Origin: Prorocentrum cordatum
Lineage: Eukaryota; Sar; Dinophyceae; Prorocentrales; Prorocentraceae
DNA: 48,396 nt
Assembly (NCBI GenBank): GCA_963575745.1
Contig: CAUYUJ010004344.1
Location: 22,501-70,896, forward strand
Reading direction: 5' to 3'
How positions within the stretch are numbered: the first letter of the stretch is position 1; every line of letters starts with the position of its first letter. Of the stretch, positions 44,805 to 48,396 are shown piece after piece. A model generated the notes under the pieces. It ran no database searches. It worked only from the letters and a program-made list of their open reading frames with translations, and was not told the DNA's origin. A program made the position numbers and the translations under genes.

Positions 44805-46472
44805 GTGGGGATACGCGAAGCGTCAACAATTCACACGGAGAGGCATAATAACTCACCGGTGGTGCTATCGCCGATCACGATGAGCGACGCTTCAGATCGG
44901 GGCATCGGCGAAGCGCCAGAAGCTGCCGGAGATGAGGAGCTGGAAGATCTAGATCAGGAGTTCTGGTTGGCGTGGAAGCAGGAGTTGGAAGCAGAAGATC
45001 CGCACTGGACAAGAACCACCGAGGAGGATGAGTGGAGTATAGTGCTGTATTCATCAACGCCGCCAGAAACCGAGTATGATATGGAAGGCACGCTGTTGGG
45101 ATATGAATATCTTCACGCATATGCCGAATTACATCCCAGATATCAGCTTTGCCAGGATGACGATGTCCGAATGTTAGGCGAGTACGACAGAGACGTTAAG
45201 TCCTTTGCCATCAAGCTCGTGCATGACAATCGAGAGGTACTGAAGATGATAACGCAGGAGCCCGCAGAGATTCAGCTACCAATTGGCTTGGCTTATCTCA
45301 GCGGATATCTTCCAGAAGATGAAACATGGCAAGAAGGTGATGTGTGTGTCTTACACGTGGACAAGGCCGAAATCAAGAGAGCCTTGATCGAGACCAACAA
45401 GACGCAATCCAACATGGCAGTGTCGGATGAGGATCTGCGCAAACATCCAGAGTTGGCGAAAGCAGCAGTGTTGGCAGAACTGATCAGATGGAATGATAAT
45501 TCTTCTATAAGACGCCAGGCCAAGAAGGACGCGTGGAACTTACTAACGTCTCGACACGCATTCACGTGGAAGCTGCAGAATGATGGCACGCGACTCATGA
45601 AGTGCAGATTGACAGTTCACGGATTCAAGGACATGGAGCGAGGCCACCTGGACAAGTTCAGTGGAACAACAAGTTCATGGGGACAGAGAGCTGTGGTGGC
45701 TACCGCAGTGCAGTCGGCATGGCCGATAGCATCGCTGGATATATCGCAGGCATTCTTGAAGGGACTGACATTTGAAGAAGTGCAACATATACGTGTTGGA
45801 CCTAAACGTCAGGTATCAATGGTATTGCCTCGTGGACGTGGAGGAATTGAGCCCGCCGGCAGTGCTATATTGAGGTCCATCAAAGGTTTCGAGAGTTTCA
45901 ATGATGCTACGGAGTGTTTGGAGATGCTGAAAGGAGGTTTTGGTTTGATTGACGCGCCAAACTTGTTCACGATGAAGGCAGACAAAGTACTCAAGCAAGA
46001 GAACATCAAGCCGACTATTTCAGATCCTAAGATATACCTCAAGTTCGAGAACGGTAAGTTGATGTTGATGGTGAGTACCCACATGGATGATTATAAAGCC
46101 ACAGGTGAACGACCGACTCTGATTCAGTTTCACAAGATGTTGCAGAAGCATTTCGGCAATGACGTCAAGTTGAATATTGAGGAGTCTTTTATTCACACCG
46201 GCATCAGACATAGAGTTTTGGAGAATGGCAAATGTATCATGTTGGATCAGTTCGATTATGCTTCATCCATCAAGCCGTTGGCGCCGAGCAGGTTTCACGA
46301 GTATAAGGATGACCAACCGCTGACAGAGGAACTGAATGCATGTTTCTTGACTCTTTTGGGAGCACTGGCATGGTTGCTTCAAACGAGACTGGATATTATA
46401 ATATACGTGAGTTCTTTGCAGCGAATCGCCAAGAAGCCGACCATTGTGGATCTCAAACGTATCAATCGTTAA
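44805..46472 (+). pseudogene. Outer element, copia-type reverse transcriptase
   Basis: The frame opens here; first Met is 44,880. An acidic N-terminal linker is followed by the copia RT: HAFTWKLQNDGTRLMKCRLTV, the motif A region ASLDISQAFLKGL (near 45,736), and the catalytic box HMDDYKA (Asp-Asp codons 46,086-46,091; residue 428 counting from 44,805). It ends with RLDIIIYVSSLQRIAKKP, the usual RT/RNase H connection, at TAA 46,470-46,472. Catalytic residues are intact, so only the stop and the upstream breaks disable it. Confidence 0.85.
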
Positions 46473-47147
46473 TGCAGGTACGTGAAGCAGAACCCACACG
46501 GTCTGGAATATCGCAAGATCAGTATGCCAGTCTCTCTGATTGCTGTTGGAGACAGCGCATATCAGGCGCCCGCTAACGCGGAGGCCGCCGTAGACCCCTT
46601 GGTTATGTGAGGATATATAGTAGCGCTTGCGCATTATAAACAAGAGTCTAGTTCGTATGCGACTCAGATGCTGTCTTTTGCCGGAGGCAAGCAGAACCAT
46701 GTTTGCCGAGGTGTCTGGAGTGCTGAGATTCACAATCAGTGTGATATGTTAGATATGCTGGTGATTATAATGTCTTTCTTTGAAGAAGTTCGTTTAGGAC
46801 CGCAGTCAGCCGAGGACATGAAAGCAATCAGGCAGTCAGGTGAATTTGTGTTGAATGGTGAAGCTTTCACCGATTCAGGATCTTTATTTAGTTATCTAGA
46901 GGCAGATCATTTAAAGTTTCCTGCGGATAAAGGCACATTCTTTCATCTAGCCTATATTCGCGAGCTTTTACGAACCAGAGTGCTGAAGACATATTACTGG
47001 ACCGACACTAGAGACATGTGTGTCGATGGTTTGACAAAAGGCAAGTTAGATAGGCATCCGTTGCATGAACTGATGAAAGGTAGATGGAAGCTTACTCATG
47101 CGAGCAAGGCATTGCATTCAGAGCGGATGAAAGCTGTAGCTACCTAG
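46473..47147 (+). pseudogene. Outer element, RNase H and C-terminus
   Basis: Continues the RT frame after TAA 46,470-46,472 (CRYVKQNP, the expected linker) and is broken once more by TGA 46,608-46,610. RNase H acidic residues are visible: AVGDSAYQ, WSAEIHNQ, FTDSGSLFSYL and WTDTRDMCVDGLTKG (near 47,000), the last matching the conserved copia end. Final stop TAG 47,145-47,147. The 260 bp from here to the LTR hold no gene. Confidence 0.8.
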
Positions 47148-47408
47148 ACATATGCCGGCGTGCTTCAGGTTTCGGTAGAGACGGATGTCTCTGCGCAGTA
47201 GATATACGATGGCCTAGAGCCACCTGTGCTTGATCGGCGGAAGACAGTTCCGCGGCTAGTGTATCGAGCTGCGACCTGCAGATCGCAGTGCCCTCTGGAG
47301 TTCGACGTTTGCTGTGCACACTGTTGTATTGCACCCGTCAGCCACTGGAGGTGGCAGCCCAACGTACTCCGCATGTTCGGCGGTCAGAGACCTTTGCGAC
47401 CAGAGCCG

Positions 47409-47706
47409 ACTTGATAGAGCAGTGAACGTAGTAGAGTCGAGCTCAGAGGCATGTGCAGCATCTTGTAGCCGATACGGCTCAAGCTGCGCAGTTGATATCA
47501 CAACACTAGTTATTGCAAGAGATCCCCAGATCAGAAGTATCATATACTACCTTATCTATCACTAAGTGATATCAAGATATTTTGCTGGTGGTATTTGTTT
47601 GACTCAGACTGAGTGGACAGACGTCTTCGCCAGACGTGCGGAGAGAGAGAAAGAGCGTGATCGTCTTATCATCGCCGACATCGAGGTTGTCATCGACAAC
47701 TCTAGC
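47409..47706 (+). repeat. 3' LTR of outer element (298 bp)
   Basis: Matches 25,961-26,257 with three substitutions and one inserted T. No clear polypurine tract precedes it. Target duplication GGATC follows at 47,707-47,711. Confidence 0.93.
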
Positions 47707-47722
47707 GGATCTGGAGTCAGGG
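47707..47722. mobile_element. Right end of the TIR element, including GGATC duplication
   Basis: GGATC (47,707-47,711) is the right copy of the outer element's target duplication. TGGAGTCAGGG (47,712-47,722) completes the inverted arm facing 25,713-25,736. Confidence 0.6.
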
Positions 47723-48269
47723 AGGGGTAAGGGGCAGAGACGCTGCGCCTGCATTCCCCATGGCCCCGACGGCTAGCTGGTCGGCCACGCTCACAACAGC
47801 GGGCTGCGCGCGGTACGGTTTGAGCGTGCGGCGGGCTGCGCACAGCGGGCTCAGCACTTGAGCTTGCGCCGGCGCCTGCGCCAAAACCAACGAAGCACGC
47901 TACAAAACCATCGCACGGTCCAGGCTCGCGCCGACCTTCTGCCGTGGAGCTCACGCCGCCCTGGCCATGGCGGTCGCGCCCGCCGCCGCCGAACATCGCC
48001 TCTGCCTCCGAGTGGCCCTCAAGTTGGGGGCGGCTGGGGGGTCTACACTTGGCCCTCGAGAAAATCGGTCAAGAAGGGAGGATACAGGCCCCTGGACCCC
48101 TCCCGGGGTCCATCTGGTGCCGTTTTTCACGCCGGATCCGTTTTTGAGGCACCCAGGGCTCGAAAACAGCCCCCCAGAGAGAGTAGACCTTAACCGTGAA
48201 GTTCGACACAACACTACTACACTACACTATCTTCACTAATTTGGTGTCATGTCCACGCGACAGTGACAA
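47723..48269. other. GC-rich flank, no gene seen
   Basis: Short overlapping open frames on both strands with Arg/Pro/Ala composition, none with recognisable motifs. No repeats apart from the cluster at the end of the window. Confidence 0.5.
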
Positions 48270-48396
48270 TACACTATGACACTACACTGAGGTTCCGTCT
48301 GGTGTCATAGTGTAGTGTCAGATGATACCAGGTGTAGTGTCAGAGGATACCAGGTGTGACACTGCACTATGACACGACAGTGCGGCTGAGGAGGGA
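48270..48396. repeat. Inverted and tandem repeat cluster
   Basis: TACACTATGACAC (48,270-48,282) pairs with GTGTCATAGTGTA (48,302-48,314), a perfect 13-bp inverted repeat. Two 22-bp tandem units beginning TGTAGTGTCAGA follow at 48,311-48,332 and 48,333-48,354, then a reversed piece (CACTATGACAC). The cluster runs to the end of the window. Confidence 0.8.

Larger units (their letters stand above)
25961..47706 (+). mobile_element. Outer copia-like LTR retrotransposon, nested and decayed
   Basis: LTRs of 297/298 bp, a 5-bp target duplication, a primer-binding site, and Gag-protease-methyltransferase-like-integrase-RT-RNase H in copia order on the plus strand. It is interrupted by the inner element (31,508-41,564) and by a GC-rich block between integrase and RT. 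Excluding insertions it is about 10.7 kb. Its base composition is clearly less GC-rich than everything around it. In-frame stops occur at 29,540, 30,071, 42,703, 43,867, 46,470 and 46,608. LTR divergence of roughly 1% makes it older than the inner element. Confidence 0.93.

Noticed and set aside
44128-44848. Pro/Lys/Arg-rich frames in the 44 kb insertion
   Set aside because: Direct translation of CCAAGA-type and triplet repeats; no start context or domain.
47150-47408. Polypurine tract before the outer 3' LTR
   Set aside because: The bases just before 47,409 are mixed; no purine run long enough was seen. The same holds for the inner element.

Overview
This window looks like nuclear DNA of a dinoflagellate. 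The evidence is extreme GC content with long simple-sequence tracts, divergent copia and LINE families rich in extra domains, and sequences related to the dinoflagellate spliced leader (SL) at four independent places. The genus cannot be fixed by eye; Prorocentrum or a Symbiodiniaceae relative would fit. No rRNA gene, convincing tRNA gene or CRISPR array was seen.

Layout. (1) 1-13,323: a 114-bp repeat containing two degenerate tandem SL relics, then one giant open frame (ATG 355, stop 13,321). It has an N-terminal membrane/coiled-coil part followed by about 11 kb of modular Ala/Asp/Thr/Pro-rich repeats. (2) 13,324-18,473: gene-poor DNA with duplicated blocks, microsatellites, small palindromes and one good candidate host exon on the minus strand (16,998-17,120). 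(3) 18,474-24,859: a full-length but inactivated LINE on the minus strand (ORF1; ORF2 with APE-type endonuclease, RT and RNase H), with a 17-bp target duplication in a purine-rich tandem repeat. (4) 25,713-47,722: a three-level nest. A short element with 24-bp terminal inverted repeats was hit by a plus-strand copia-like LTR retrotransposon ('outer', 25,961-47,706, 297/298-bp LTRs, target duplication GGATC). That element was hit in turn by a minus-strand copia-like element ('inner', 31,508-41,564, identical 145-bp LTRs, target duplication ACAT). A further GC-rich block of about 0.9 kb sits between integrase and RT of the outer element. (5) 47,723-48,396: GC-rich flank ending in a tandem/inverted repeat cluster.

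How the parts fit. The outer element is older (four LTR differences, several in-frame stops). The inner element is young (no LTR difference, one long open polyprotein frame). Both use the same 12-nt primer-binding site, consistent with initiator tRNA-Met. Both encode Gag with a CCHC knuckle, a retropepsin-like domain, a C5-methyltransferase-like domain, integrase, RT and RNase H. The outer Gag also carries a C3HC4 RING finger. The inner element has an additional 476-codon frame overlapping its polyprotein frame.

The most interesting observation is a spliced-leader theme. Both unrelated LTRs contain a sense-strand sequence matching the dinoflagellate SL (start CTGT-A/T-GCC, end GGCTCAAG), the LINE starts exactly with the last bases of the SL, and the giant gene is preceded by tandem SL relics. 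This suggests that trans-splicing is built into how these elements start, and perhaps transfer, their RNA copies.
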